A stretch of DNA of 64,000 nucleotides, taken from positions 1 through 64,000 of the forward strand of contig JADJQM010000003.1 of NCBI GenBank assembly GCA_016712715.1. The letters run 5' to 3'. The notes below the pieces were generated by a model. That model made no database searches, had not been told where the DNA came from, and saw only the letters and a list, made by a program, of their open reading frames with translations. The stretch is from Rhodospirillaceae bacterium (GTDB taxonomy: Bacteria; Pseudomonadota; Alphaproteobacteria; Dongiales; Dongiaceae). The translations under genes were made by a program, and so were the position numbers. Position 1 is the stretch's first letter; every line of letters begins with the position of its first letter. This document shows, piece by piece, positions 9,588 to 18,912 of the stretch.

Positions 9588-10386
9588 AGCAGGCACTCAC
9601 GACCTTCATTGCATCGCGGAGATTGCGTTCTTCGGCGCCCGTGATCGCGCGCATCTCGATGGCGACGGCGCCGGTATAGCCGATTTTGCGCAGGGCGACG
9701 CCCATGGCGCGGTGATCGACCCGGGACGGTGCGAAGGTTCCGAGCGCCGGTTCGCTGGCATGGGCGTGGCCGATCACATCGGCGCAGGACTGGATGGTGC
9801 GCTCGATCGGTTCGCCCTCGCCCGCCAGAAAGGCTGAGTCGAGGTTGAGGCAGATGCCCGGGTGATCGACCAGGCGCACGAAGGTCGCGGTCTCGAGGGT
9901 GGTGAGCAGGAATCGCCCCCCGGCATCGGCCGGCACCGGCTCCAGGCACAGGCGCGTGCCGGCATCGGCGAAGATTCCGCCCAGCCGCCGCAGACGGCGC
10001 AGCGCGATCTCGGCGGCGGCAGCGGCCGCCAGATTGCCGGGGTCGCGGTTGGCCGGCGCCCCGAACACGATCCGCGTCGCGCCGATATTCTTGGCAATTC
10101 CCGCAACACGGCGCAGATGCCGTTTCGTAGCTAGCCAGCGCTCGCCATCGGCAAAGATGTTGAGGCTCGTGGTGCCGAAGAAGATCGATTGCATGCCGAT
10201 GGTGCGCAGGCCCGCATCCGTGACCTGCCGTGCGAATCGCGCCGTCGCAGCGGAATCCGCCTGCCAGTCGGGCCAGATCTTGGTGGGCGCCACGTCGAGC
10301 CCGGCATAGCCGTTCGCGCGCAGCAGGTTCAGCAGCGCCGGGTCATCGCCTTGTGTCCAAGCGATGTTGGAGACCGAGAGCAACAT
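9574..10386 (-). CDS. Sugar phosphate isomerase/epimerase (xylose isomerase-like TIM barrel)
   Basis: A 270-residue AP_endonuclease_2 fold protein. MLLSVSNIAWTQGDD starts the first barrel strand; RIVFGAPANRDPG, LCLEPVPADAG and ICLNLDSAFLAGEG are strands carrying the metal-binding Glu and Asp, and DVIGHAHASEPALG carries a histidine of the metal site. The likely role is isomerisation or epimerisation of a sugar or keto-sugar in the same operon as the Gfo/Idh oxidoreductase, a pairing common in sugar-modification clusters. Six bases separate it from the upstream methyltransferase gene. Confidence 0.82.
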   Translation of the reverse strand: MLLSVSNIAWTQGDDPALLNLLRANGYAGLDVAPTKIWPDWQADSAATARFARQVTDAGLRTIGMQSIFFGTTSLNIFADGERWLATKRHLRRVAGIAKNIGATRIVFGAPANRDPGNLAAAAAAEIALRRLRRLGGIFADAGTRLCLEPVPADAGGRFLLTTLETATFVRLVDHPGICLNLDSAFLAGEGEPIERTIQSCADVIGHAHASEPALGTFAPSRVDHRAMGVALRKIGYTGAVAIEMRAITGAEERNLRDAMKVVSACYGVA

Positions 10387-10392
10387 GGAAGC

Positions 10393-11094
10393 TCAGCGTC
10401 GCGAGACGACGAAGAATGCATTGCCATGCGGCCAGGCCGCCGTCCAGCTGTCCTTCACCCCGCGGAAACTGTGCGTGGCGGAATCGACATTCCAGCCGTT
10501 CTTCTGGAACAGCTCCATCCACCAATGCAGCGGCTCCATCGTCACATGTGTGATGTCACGGTCGTATTCCGGGATAATGAAGCCCTTGCTGTCATCCTTG
10601 CCGATGGGAATGGCGGCGAACATGTGCTTCACGCGGCCGCGGGCCAGCTGCAGCAATTCGGTGAGCTGCGCCTCGGTCAGATGTTCGAACACATCCTTCG
10701 ACACCAGCCAGTCATAGTCGCGGTTGAAGCAGCGCGGATCCTGCGGCCCGGTGATGCGTGTGCACAGACCGCGCACCTGCGGATCGACCCGGTCGATCGC
10801 ATATTCCGAAACATCGACGCCATAGGCATCGACATCGAGCAGGCGCAGCGCCTTGACCAGGAAACCCTTAGCGCAGCCGAAATCCAGCACCTTCTCGCCG
10901 TGCTTGATCGGCAGGAGCTGTACCAGATGGTGCGCCATCTTGATGGTCAGCTCCGGGAGCCAGGAATAATTCTGATAGCCGGACTTCTGCGTCTGCACGC
11001 CACGCTCGAAGTAATCCTCGTCATAGGTGCCTGGGTCGACGACCTGGTTCTCAGCCATCAGCCGGATATCCTCGTTCTTCGCTGGTTTGTTCAT
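10393..11094 (-). CDS. Class I SAM-dependent methyltransferase
   Basis: A 233-residue methyltransferase. EKVLDFGCAKGFLVKAL is the SAM-binding motif I, DAYGVDVSEYAID the acidic strand that holds the ribose hydroxyls, and YDWLVSKDVFEHLTEAQL motif II. Its start overlaps the stop of the radical SAM gene by four bases (ATGA at 11091-11094), so the two proteins are made together and probably act in the same modification step. Substrate unknown; a sugar or lipid-linked glycan is likely from context. Confidence 0.85.
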   Translation of the reverse strand: MNKPAKNEDIRLMAENQVVDPGTYDEDYFERGVQTQKSGYQNYSWLPELTIKMAHHLVQLLPIKHGEKVLDFGCAKGFLVKALRLLDVDAYGVDVSEYAIDRVDPQVRGLCTRITGPQDPRCFNRDYDWLVSKDVFEHLTEAQLTELLQLARGRVKHMFAAIPIGKDDSKGFIIPEYDRDITHVTMEPLHWWMELFQKNGWNVDSATHSFRGVKDSWTAAWPHGNAFFVVSRR

Positions 11095-12626
11095 GGGAAA
11101 TTCAGATGTTGGAGGCCGGTTGGAACCTCGACCGAGAGGTCACGCGGCGCGTTGATGATTTCCTTGACGGTGCGGTTGTTGCGCATGAAGAGGCACGACG
11201 TGCACACCTTGCGCGGGTCGAAATAGGCCTTCACCGGCTCGGTGTACAGGCGGTTCACCTCGGTGTTGGGCACGGTGCCCCATTTCTCGTGATTGAACTT
11301 GCGTTCCGAACTGGTGACGGTGCCGCTTTCGTCGCTGTCGACGAGGACAGTCACGGAATCGCATGCATAGCAATAGGACTTGCCATTCTGCTCATGGCCC
11401 GTCGTGTCCCAGAACACGCTGTAGGTCTGCAGGAAGCACTGGCCGCCATCCCACAGTTCCTCGGCCTCCGGCTTGGAGCCATGATACTTGAACTGGTGGA
11501 AGATGCGGCCCGTCGGGTTGCCCAGCGCGTCGATATAGCCGAGGCGGAACAGGCGCTCGGCCAATTCCCGGTGCGCGATCAGCTGCATCTCGCGCGTCAG
11601 GTTGCAATCGGTCAGCGTGCGGCAATAGTCGAAGCCGTTATCGGCCAAGGATTGCGTAATCCGGTTCAGGATATCGTCGGTCGTCCACGGACCGAACACA
11701 TAGGAATAGCCGACCGTGATATCCTTGTTGTTCCTGATCAGCTCCGGCATGTACTGCTTGTCGAACCGCTGGTCGGGATAGAAGGGCGACGCATCCTCCG
11801 GCGTGATCGAAATGCGGATCCACTGGACATGGCGGTAGGTCTCGTCCGGCACCTTCTGCGGAAAGCCGTTGGTAATGAGGCCGAGATCGATATCGAGCGT
11901 CGACAGGTACTCGACGAACTCGGCGAAATGCGGCCACAGATTGGGCTGGCCGCCGCCGGACAGGATCAGGCCGCGCAGGCGGATATCGCTGCCGGTCGCG
12001 GCCTTGTAGGCCTCGTTATACTCAGGAAAATTCTTGCGGTTGTAGTCGGCCTGGTCGAAATAGAGGCGGTCGACGAAATCCTTGGCTTCCTGCAGGGTCA
12101 CGGCGTCTTTGCGGTTGCGCGAGATGGTCGAACAGAACGGACAGCGCGATGCGCAGACCTGATGATTGGTCATTGTGGCGCGGATGATGCTGCCGAACCC
12201 GGTGTCGCGATACTTGTCGAAAATGGGTTTGTGGTACCACAGCTTGGCGCCGTTGGCGGTGAAGCTCTTCTCGGCGTTGGTGAGCTGGTGGCGCACCTGG
12301 GCCGGGGCCGTGCGCTTCGAGCGCTGCTGGTCGAAATGCCCGCTGTCGAGATCGCTGCGATAGATGCTGAAGGATTCCGTGTCGCCACGCTGCTCGAAAT
12401 TGGCAAACACGAACTCGGCGATCGCATCGTCGATCGGGCGCGCTTCGATCAAGCGGCCATTGTCGTCGAGGATATCGACCCGCGCATGTTCGGCGCGGTG
12501 CTTCCCCTCGGTCTTGCCCTGGAGGACGAGCTCACGGCGTCCGGACCGCTGATTGTCGACATAGGACAGGATAAAGCGCGCTGTCTCCATGCGCTTCAAC
12601 ACTTGCCCCGCAGTCATTGTGCTCAT
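11091..12626 (-). CDS. Radical SAM protein with C-terminal cysteine cluster
   Basis: A 511-residue radical SAM enzyme. The [4Fe-4S] motif CxxxCxxC is CASRCPFC at about residue 155, and LILSGGGQPNLWP matches the GGE-type SAM-binding strand. The C-terminal third has more cysteines (CFLQTY, YCYACDS, KVCTSCLFMRNN), which suggests an auxiliary iron-sulfur site as in SPASM or Twitch proteins. About 150 residues precede the core. The start at 12626 has AGGTGAG upstream. It is the first gene of the methyltransferase/epimerase/oxidoreductase/hydrolase operon. The reaction is unknown. Confidence 0.83.
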   Translation of the reverse strand: MSTMTAGQVLKRMETARFILSYVDNQRSGRRELVLQGKTEGKHRAEHARVDILDDNGRLIEARPIDDAIAEFVFANFEQRGDTESFSIYRSDLDSGHFDQQRSKRTAPAQVRHQLTNAEKSFTANGAKLWYHKPIFDKYRDTGFGSIIRATMTNHQVCASRCPFCSTISRNRKDAVTLQEAKDFVDRLYFDQADYNRKNFPEYNEAYKAATGSDIRLRGLILSGGGQPNLWPHFAEFVEYLSTLDIDLGLITNGFPQKVPDETYRHVQWIRISITPEDASPFYPDQRFDKQYMPELIRNNKDITVGYSYVFGPWTTDDILNRITQSLADNGFDYCRTLTDCNLTREMQLIAHRELAERLFRLGYIDALGNPTGRIFHQFKYHGSKPEAEELWDGGQCFLQTYSVFWDTTGHEQNGKSYCYACDSVTVLVDSDESGTVTSSERKFNHEKWGTVPNTEVNRLYTEPVKAYFDPRKVCTSCLFMRNNRTVKEIINAPRDLSVEVPTGLQHLNFP

Positions 12627-12925
12627 CGATCGCTCTCACCTGGTGAAGACGCTGTGAACCCACTTTCGGCCGGCCCGGATGGTCCGTAACGCCTGATAGC
12701 CTAGTGATTAGCTTAGCAATTTTCGGGCCAGAAGTCCCGATTTGCCGCCGCCACTGGTCCGCCGGTCGAAGCCGAGCGTTCACCTTCCCCGAACATGGAT
12801 AAGATTCAGTTAAGAAACGGGGCGCACGTGTGGGCGGAAACGGTCTGTACAGGGGCCGAAACATCGACCACCATGCGGCAGCAATTCGTTAATCATCAGT
12901 ATTTGCGACGATAGGGGCTTGGAAA
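12627..12925. other. Divergent intergenic region
   Basis: About 300 bases between the divergently transcribed radical SAM and FkbM-like genes. It must hold promoters for both directions. It is locally less GC-rich near 12700-12730 (GTGATTAGCTTAGCAATTTT). I see no gene, tRNA or convincing consensus promoter pair. Confidence 0.4.
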
Positions 12926-13922
12926 ATGGATCGAGACGGCGCAATTCGCGACATCCTGGCGCTGCATGGAAGCGGCCGACTTGCCGAAGCTCATAACCTC
13001 GCCCAGGAAGCCAGCAAGGTGCTCGCGACCGATGGCCAGTTGTTCCAGATCCTGCATGCCCTGCGCCTCGAACTGATGGCCAACCGCCAGAACGATCTGC
13101 TGACGGAAATGGCCCAGACGATGCGCCGCGAGGCCCAATGCACCTCGCAGCTGCTGGTGCGCGACATCCTGCGCGACCCCAAATATGACGACCCCAAGCG
13201 CCTGGAACGCTTCGGCTATTCGGTCGCCTCCCAAAACGAAGAGGACGGCATGCTGATGGAGGTGTTCCGGCGCATCGGCACCACCAGCAAGACCTTCTTC
13301 GAGTTTGGCGTCGGCAATGGCCGCCAGAACATCACGCTCCATGCCCTGCTCAACCAATGGCGCGGCTGGTGGATCGAGATCAACCCACCCAAGGTGAAGT
13401 ATATGCGCAAATACTTCGCCGCCGCCCTGGCATCGGGCCAGCTCGTACTGGACGACACCCCGATCGATGCCGAGAACATCGACGCGGTCTGCGCCAAGCT
13501 TGGCATTCCGGCGGAAATCGACCTGCTTTCGATCGATATCGACGGCAATGACTATCATGTGTTCAAGGCGATGAAGGCGGTTCAGGCACGCGTCGTGGTG
13601 CTGGAATACAACCCGCTCTATCCCCCGCCGATGAGCCTGGTCGGTGCCTATGACAAGACCTACAGCTATACGGGCGACAGCTATATCGGCGCCTCGCTCT
13701 CGCCCCTCACCCGCCTCGCCGAGGAAAAAGGCTACCAGCTGGTGGGCACCAGCATCAGCGGTATCAACGCGATCTTCGTGCGACGCGATCTTGTCGGCGA
13801 CAAGTTCGCAAGTCCGGCGACACCCGAGCATCTCTGCAATGCACCGCGCTACCAGCTCCAGCTATCTGGGTGGTTTCGGGGCTGGCGCCAGTGCCAATTT
13901 CGGCCCCATGATTCCGGGGTAA
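12926..13922 (+). CDS. FkbM-like methyltransferase (probable 3' frameshift)
   Basis: SAM-dependent methyltransferase-like protein. An alpha-helical ~90-residue N-terminus is followed by FFEFGVGNGRQNITL (motif I), WWIEINPPKVKYMRKYF, and EIDLLSIDIDGNDYHVFKAM, the acidic pair seen in FkbM-type enzymes. As read, the frame runs to 13960 with an unlikely Arg/Trp-rich tail and overlaps the convergent gene. One extra C near 13858 explains this: the next frame gives SYLGGFGAGASANFGPMIPG and stops at 13920-13922, leaving a 12-base gap. I therefore take 13922 as the native end. Substrate unknown; probably a glycan. Confidence 0.65.
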
Positions 13923-13934
13923 CCCGCGGGCGGA

Positions 13935-14604
13935 TCAGCTTTTTTCCTTGCGACGGATAACCTTTGCCGGATTGCCGGCGACGGTCTCGTCCGCAGCCAC
14001 GTCTTTCACCACGACGGCACCCATACCGACCAAGGCCCTGGCGCCGACCCTTATATAGGGTCGCAGCGACGCGCCGCCGCCGACAAAGGCGCTGTCCTCG
14101 ACCGTGACATAGCCGAGGATCGTGATGCCGGACGACAAGGTGACATGGTCGGCGATGCGGGAATGGTGATTAACCACCGTGTTCTGCAGGATGATGACGT
14201 GATCCCCGATCACCGCGTCCGGGCAGATTACGCTGTTCGCCATGATCGACGTGCCAAGCCCGATCTGCGCCGTGCGGGCGATGCTCGCCGCGGGATGGAT
14301 GATGGTGACGAACCGCTCTCGCGCCAGGCCTGATCGCGCGACGATCTCCGGCTTCCTGGTGTAGCTGGATTCGCTGGCGATTCCGTTGATGAACCTGCAG
14401 TCGGCAAATTCGCGCCTGATCGATGCGCCCCAGCACCGGATAACCCAGGACCGATTTCCCCTGGTTTTCAGGGATGTCGTCAGAAAGCCGCGAAGTTCGA
14501 AGCTGGTACCGGTGCCACCGCGCCGGTTTGATCTCTTCAATCGCATCAACGATCGCCAGCGAGTTGCCGCCGGCTCCCAGCACCACTACCGCTATCACGC
14601 TCAT
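13935..14604 (-). pseudogene. PglD/NeuD-like sugar O/N-acyltransferase with three frameshifts
   Basis: A sugar acetyltransferase split over two frames. It starts at 14604 as MSVIAVVVLGAGGNSLAIVD (the PglD-type N-terminal Rossmann motif) through EEI, then needs the next frame for NRRGGTGTSFELRGFL, the first frame again for DDIPENQGKSVLGYPVLG, and the second frame from REFADCRFINGIASESS to the end. The C-terminal half is a left-handed beta-helix of hexapeptide repeats (VICPDAVIGDHVIILQNTVV) ending AGNPAKVIRRKEKS. The shifts lie near 14528 (extra A in AAA), 14481 (one base missing) and 14415 (one extra). Joined, it is a normal ~222-residue enzyme that would acetylate an amino sugar, fitting the DegT aminotransferase. 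Confidence 0.8.
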
Positions 14605-14872
14605 GCCCTGCTTCCCACTATGTCTAGCCAAGATATAGCCGCATCGCCGCGGGCCTGTACAGCCGCGGGCGACCATCAGGGCAGCAACCGCCGGGCCACG
14701 GAAAAGTTTGCTCGGCAATTCGCGCCAACAGACGCGGCCACCGTGCCGGCCATGGATCGTTCCTGATATTTTCCAAGTTATTTCAGTAAGTTGCGCCCCA
14801 GACCGAAGTTGGCTCGGGACTTGCTTATAGGTGCCCGAACAAACCAATCTTATGAACCGGGCGAGGTTTTCA
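14605..14872. other. Intergenic region upstream of the hook operon
   Basis: Region between the divergent PglD-like gene and flgE. It contains the sigma-54 promoter described separately and, upstream of it, an AT-richer stretch (14763-14790) where an activator such as FlbD could bind. No FlbD site is claimed because the consensus is not clear here. Confidence 0.4.
14809..14825 (+). promoter_or_regulatory. Sigma-54 promoter of flgE
   Basis: TTGGCTCGGGACTTGCT matches the -24/-12 consensus (TTGGCACG-N4-TTGCW) with one mismatch; the GG and GC doublets are exactly 10 bases apart. Transcription would start near 14836, about 37 bases before the flgE ATG at 14873. This agrees with a FlbD/sigma-54 controlled late hook operon. 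Confidence 0.8.
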
Positions 14873-17149
14873 ATGAGCATCCTTGGGGCAATGTTTACGG
14901 CAGTCAGCGGTGTAAACGCCCAATCGAAATCCCTCGGACACATCTCCGACAACATCGCCAACTCGCAGACCACCGGCTACAAGAAGGTGGACACGCGCTT
15001 TGAGACGTTGATCACCGTCTCCAACGCCAATCTGCACCAGCCGGGCGGCGTCGTCGCCTCGCCCTATTTCTCCAACACGGTGCAGGGCAACGTCAACCAG
15101 ACCCAGAGCCTCACCAACATGGCCGTCAGCGGCCAGGGCTTCTTTGTGGTCAGCCGGGCGGAATCGCAGAACGCCAACCAGACCCTGTTCAACGACCTGC
15201 CCTATTATACCCGCGCGGGTGATTTCGAGGTCAACCGCGATGGCTACCTGGTCAATAACGGCCAGTATTTCCTGAACGGCTGGGCGGTCGATGAAGTGAC
15301 CGGCGTCGCCGACACCTCGACCCTGGCCCCGATCCAGATCACCCAGACCATCGACGAGCCGACCGCGACCACCGAGATGGAATTCGTCGGCAACCTCCCG
15401 GCTTCCTCGGTCGTCAATCCGACCCCGCCTCTCGCCCCGACCAACATCAAGGTCTATGACGCTCTCGGCAACGCCCACACGGTCTCGCTCGTCTGGCAGA
15501 AGCGCGCCGACAATCTGTGGAAGCTCGACATCGTCGCGGCCGACAGCACTCTCGATCCGGTGTCGGGCACCCTGGTCGGCGTCAACGATCAGGCGATGGC
15601 CGTCGCCAACTCGACCGCCAACGTGCCGGCGGTGGCCCAGGTCGACACCATCACCCTGCCATCCGACGGTCTGGGCTTCGGCCAGTCCCTCACCTTCACG
15701 ATCGGCTCGAACTCGATCACCGTGACCGCGCCGGTCGGCGGCTATACCCAATCCCAGGCGGGCGCGGCCCTGGTTGCGGCGATCAACGGCAATGCTGGCC
15801 TCTCCGCCCAGGTGACCGCCGGCAACCTCACCGCCACCACCTTCGATGTCTCGGCCGATGTCGGCGGCACGCCCTTTTCGCTCACCCTGGGCGGCAGCGG
15901 TTCCGGCCAGACCGACACGATCACCATCCCGGTGACCGGCCTCGTCATCGGCGATACCATCAGCACCACGATCAACGGCACGCTCATCACCTATACCGCG
16001 ACCGCCGCCGTCGAAAGCGCGCAGACAGCGCGCGATGGCCTCATCGCCCTTATCAATGCCAACGTCACGGTCAATGCCCAGGTTACCGCGACACCCGGCG
16101 CCACCAACACCGTCGTCATCAATGCCGATGCAGCGCAAGGCACCTTCACCAACGCCATCGGCGGTGTGCTCACCACCGGCGCCGTGACCCTCGCCACGGC
16201 GGCCGGCGCCTCTGCGACCAACACCACTGCCAATGGTCTCCCCATCGCCCAGGTCGACACCGTGACGCTGTCCGGCACGGTCGGACCGGGTGAAATCGGC
16301 GATGCCTGGACGGTCAATATCGGCTCGCAGACCATCTCCTATGTCGCCAACGGCACCGAGACAAGCCTCAACGATGTCGCCATCGGCATCGCTGCCCAGA
16401 TCAACGCCAACTCCTCCCTGGGCGTCACGGCGGTGGCGCTGGGCAGCACTGTCGCCCTCACCGCGATCGCCGCTGGCACGCCCTTCTCCTCGACCGTCAG
16501 CGCCTCCAACGGATCGACCGACTCCTTCATCGACGTGCAGTTCGGCACCTCCTCTGCCACCGCCGGCAAGCTGGTCGCTATCAGCAATGCTTACAACCTC
16601 AACGGCAACGCCGTGACGCCGACCGCGCAAAGCGCCAATGACGACGCCATCATCTCCTTCCAGGTCGATTACGGCGTCGGCCCGCAGGTCATCGAGCTCA
16701 ATCTGGGCCGCTTCCAGACGACCAACGGCGTCACCCAGTTCGCCGGCCAGACCATCGATGTGCGCCGCTTCACCCAGGACGGTGTGCCGCAGGGCATCTT
16801 CAAGGATCTCAACATCCGCGATAACGGCGACGTCGAACTCAACTACGACAATGGCCGCAGCCGCGTCTTCTTCAAGATTCCGATCGCACAGTTCTATGAC
16901 GGCAACAGCCTGAAGCGCGAAGGCGCTCAGGCCTTCACCGAGACGTTCGACAGCGGCTCGGCGCGCTTGTCCGGCGCTGGCGAAAACGGCGCCGGCACCT
17001 TGCGCGGTTCCGCCGTGGAAGGCTCCAACGTCGATATCGCCGAGGAATTCTCGAAGATGATCGTGACGCAGCGCTCCTACTCGGCCAACACCCGCGTCAT
17101 CACGACGGCCGACGAAATGCTGCAGGACATCATCAACATCAAACGGTAA
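14873..17149 (+). CDS. flgE: Flagellar hook protein FlgE, enlarged by inserted modules
   Basis: Subunit of the flagellar hook, exported by the type III system. The N-terminus MSILGAMFTAVSGVNAQSKS and SDNIANSQTTGYKKVDTRFE, and the C-terminus IVTQRSYSANTRVITTADEM, are the conserved D0/D1 rod-type helices. At 758 residues it is nearly twice the usual FlgE. The extra length is three tandem ~100-residue beta-rich modules (15641-16520), each opening QVDTITLP- or QVDTVTLSG-like. The start at 14873 has GCGAGG 7 bases upstream; the frame extends to 14831 but that leader is not FlgE-like. First gene of flgE-flgK-flgL-fliK-flgD. Confidence 0.95.
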   Translation: MSILGAMFTAVSGVNAQSKSLGHISDNIANSQTTGYKKVDTRFETLITVSNANLHQPGGVVASPYFSNTVQGNVNQTQSLTNMAVSGQGFFVVSRAESQNANQTLFNDLPYYTRAGDFEVNRDGYLVNNGQYFLNGWAVDEVTGVADTSTLAPIQITQTIDEPTATTEMEFVGNLPASSVVNPTPPLAPTNIKVYDALGNAHTVSLVWQKRADNLWKLDIVAADSTLDPVSGTLVGVNDQAMAVANSTANVPAVAQVDTITLPSDGLGFGQSLTFTIGSNSITVTAPVGGYTQSQAGAALVAAINGNAGLSAQVTAGNLTATTFDVSADVGGTPFSLTLGGSGSGQTDTITIPVTGLVIGDTISTTINGTLITYTATAAVESAQTARDGLIALINANVTVNAQVTATPGATNTVVINADAAQGTFTNAIGGVLTTGAVTLATAAGASATNTTANGLPIAQVDTVTLSGTVGPGEIGDAWTVNIGSQTISYVANGTETSLNDVAIGIAAQINANSSLGVTAVALGSTVALTAIAAGTPFSSTVSASNGSTDSFIDVQFGTSSATAGKLVAISNAYNLNGNAVTPTAQSANDDAIISFQVDYGVGPQVIELNLGRFQTTNGVTQFAGQTIDVRRFTQDGVPQGIFKDLNIRDNGDVELNYDNGRSRVFFKIPIAQFYDGNSLKREGAQAFTETFDSGSARLSGAGENGAGTLRGSAVEGSNVDIAEEFSKMIVTQRSYSANTRVITTADEMLQDIINIKR
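15641..16520 (+). repeat. Three tandem axial-protein modules within flgE
   Basis: Copies begin at about 15641 (VDTITLPSDGLGFGQSLTF), 15911 (TDTITIPVTGLVIGDTISTT) and 16253 (VDTVTLSGTVGPGEIGDAWT). Each continues with a short I.Y/ITVT strand, a helix ending AAINGN, ALINAN or AQINAN, and a strand pair often ending GTPFS. The same pattern recurs in FlgK and FlgL. Confidence 0.75.
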
Positions 17150-17176
17150 TTGAACAGCAGATCGGGATAGGCAGTC

Positions 17177-18886
17177 ATGTCACTGACAGGCGCCCTCAAC
17201 GCCGCCGTCGCCAGCCTCCGGGTCAATCAGGCCAGCATCCAGGTGATGTCGGCCAACATCGCCCATGTCAACGACCCCAACTACACCAGGAAGACCCTCA
17301 ACCGCGAATCCATGGTGCTGGGCGAAACCCAGATCGGCAGCGTCACCATCGGCTCCTACTCGACCGCGGTGAACGAAAGCCTGCGCAAGCAGATGGAAAG
17401 CCTGATCGCCCGCACCAGCACGACCGGCGCGCAGGACGAATACATGTCCCGCGTCCAGCAATTGCTCGGCACCAGCACCGACCAGGCGGCACTTCCCAAC
17501 CTGCTCGGCCAGTTCAACGCCGCCTGGCAGACCTTGCAGGCGACGCCGGAATCCGAATCGGCCCAGAGCGCCGTCATCCGCTATGGCGAGCAGCTCAGCA
17601 ACGAGATCGCGCGCGTCGCGGCCGGCCTCGACGCCATCGATGCCGAAGCCAAGGACGATACCGCGCAATCGGTCGGCCAGCTCAACAGCCTGCTGGAGCA
17701 GGTCTTCGAGATCAATGTCCGCCTGCGCTCGGCCAGCGAGAACGGCGCCGAACGCACCGAACTGCTTGACCAGCGCGACGCGCTGGTGCGTGAAGTCGCC
17801 AAATATGTCGACGTGCGCACGGTCGAGCGCGAGAACGGCGCGGTCGCCCTGTTCACCCCGGCCGGCCTCGGTCTGGTCGACGGACCGCCCTCGACTTTCA
17901 CCTATGACGGCACCAACGTCTTCCGCACCGAGGACCCGACGACGCCCGTCGACGCGCTGCTGCGCGACGGCAAGATCCGCGCGCTGCTCGATTTCCGCCT
18001 CGACAACAGCAACAAGGCGGTGCCGGTCAGCACCGATCCGGCAACCGAGGTGCTTCGCAAGCTGCGTTCGCAACTGGACGCCGTGGTCGGCGCGCTGACC
18101 TCGACTGTCGGGTCGACCTTCAGCAGCGCCTACGACGCCGCCGGCCAGTCGCTGCGCATCGAGGCCTCGTTTCAGACGACGGTGAAGGCGCAGCCAAGCT
18201 CTGCCCAGTATTCGACCATCTCGCTGACCGGCGACCTGCGCGCCGGAGACGTGTTCGAAGTCGAGATCAACGGCCATGTCTTCAGCTACACGGCGCTCGA
18301 CACCGACGTCACCCTGGACGCCATCGCCAGCAAGCTTACAACGCTCATCAACAGCGACACCACCCTGGGCGTGACGGCACTGGCCGGCGCCGGCGCCCTG
18401 CAACTGGTCGGCAGCGCCGTCGACACGCCGTTCTCCGTCACCACTCTGGTCAATGGTGAACTGCCCGAATTGAAGAGCGGCTTCTTCACCGGAACCGACC
18501 GCTTCACCTTCAAGGTCAACCAGGCCCTGCTCGACGGCACCGCGCAGTTGAAGAAGAATTCCGCCTCCGACGTGGTCAACGCGCTCAACAGCACCGACCG
18601 GACCTTCGTCTCGGCCGGCCTCACCGTCAGCGGCGTCTCCTACAAGGGCATGATGGTCGGCATTGCCGGCACGGCAATTGCAAATGCCAAGTCAATCTCC
18701 GACCAGGCCAAGTTCAATACCGAAAGCCTGAAGCAGACCGAACAGCGATACCAGGCCGATGTCGGCGTCAACCTCGACGAGGAAATCGCGAACCTTCAGG
18801 TCCTGCAGAACGCCTATGCCGCCTCGGCCCGCCTGCTGACGGTCATTCAGCAGTTGTTCGACACGCTGCAAGCGGCACTGAGATAG
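17177..18886 (+). CDS. flgK: Flagellar hook-filament junction protein FlgK (HAP1)
   Basis: Joins hook to filament. The 569-residue protein has the flagellar axial N-terminus MSLTGALNAAVASLRVNQAS and SANIAHVNDPNYTRKT, the FlgK-type coiled region SAQSAVIRYGEQLSNEIARV with RTELLDQRDALVREVAKYVD, and the C-terminal helix NLQVLQNAYAASARLLTVIQ. One module shared with FlgE and FlgL lies at 18206-18460. It starts 27 bases after flgE and is followed 26 bases later by flgL, so all are in one operon. Exported, no signal peptide. Confidence 0.95.
   Translation: MSLTGALNAAVASLRVNQASIQVMSANIAHVNDPNYTRKTLNRESMVLGETQIGSVTIGSYSTAVNESLRKQMESLIARTSTTGAQDEYMSRVQQLLGTSTDQAALPNLLGQFNAAWQTLQATPESESAQSAVIRYGEQLSNEIARVAAGLDAIDAEAKDDTAQSVGQLNSLLEQVFEINVRLRSASENGAERTELLDQRDALVREVAKYVDVRTVERENGAVALFTPAGLGLVDGPPSTFTYDGTNVFRTEDPTTPVDALLRDGKIRALLDFRLDNSNKAVPVSTDPATEVLRKLRSQLDAVVGALTSTVGSTFSSAYDAAGQSLRIEASFQTTVKAQPSSAQYSTISLTGDLRAGDVFEVEINGHVFSYTALDTDVTLDAIASKLTTLINSDTTLGVTALAGAGALQLVGSAVDTPFSVTTLVNGELPELKSGFFTGTDRFTFKVNQALLDGTAQLKKNSASDVVNALNSTDRTFVSAGLTVSGVSYKGMMVGIAGTAIANAKSISDQAKFNTESLKQTEQRYQADVGVNLDEEIANLQVLQNAYAASARLLTVIQQLFDTLQAALR
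18206..18460 (+). repeat. Single axial-protein module within flgK
   Basis: About 85 residues beginning YSTISLTGDLRAGDVFEVEI, then NGHVFSYTALDTDVTLDAIA, a helix ending TTLINSD, and VDTPFSVTTLVNG. It follows the same strand-helix-strand pattern as the modules in FlgE and FlgL. Confidence 0.75.
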
Positions 18887-18912
18887 CCGCATGAGACAGC
18901 AAGGATAGCGTC

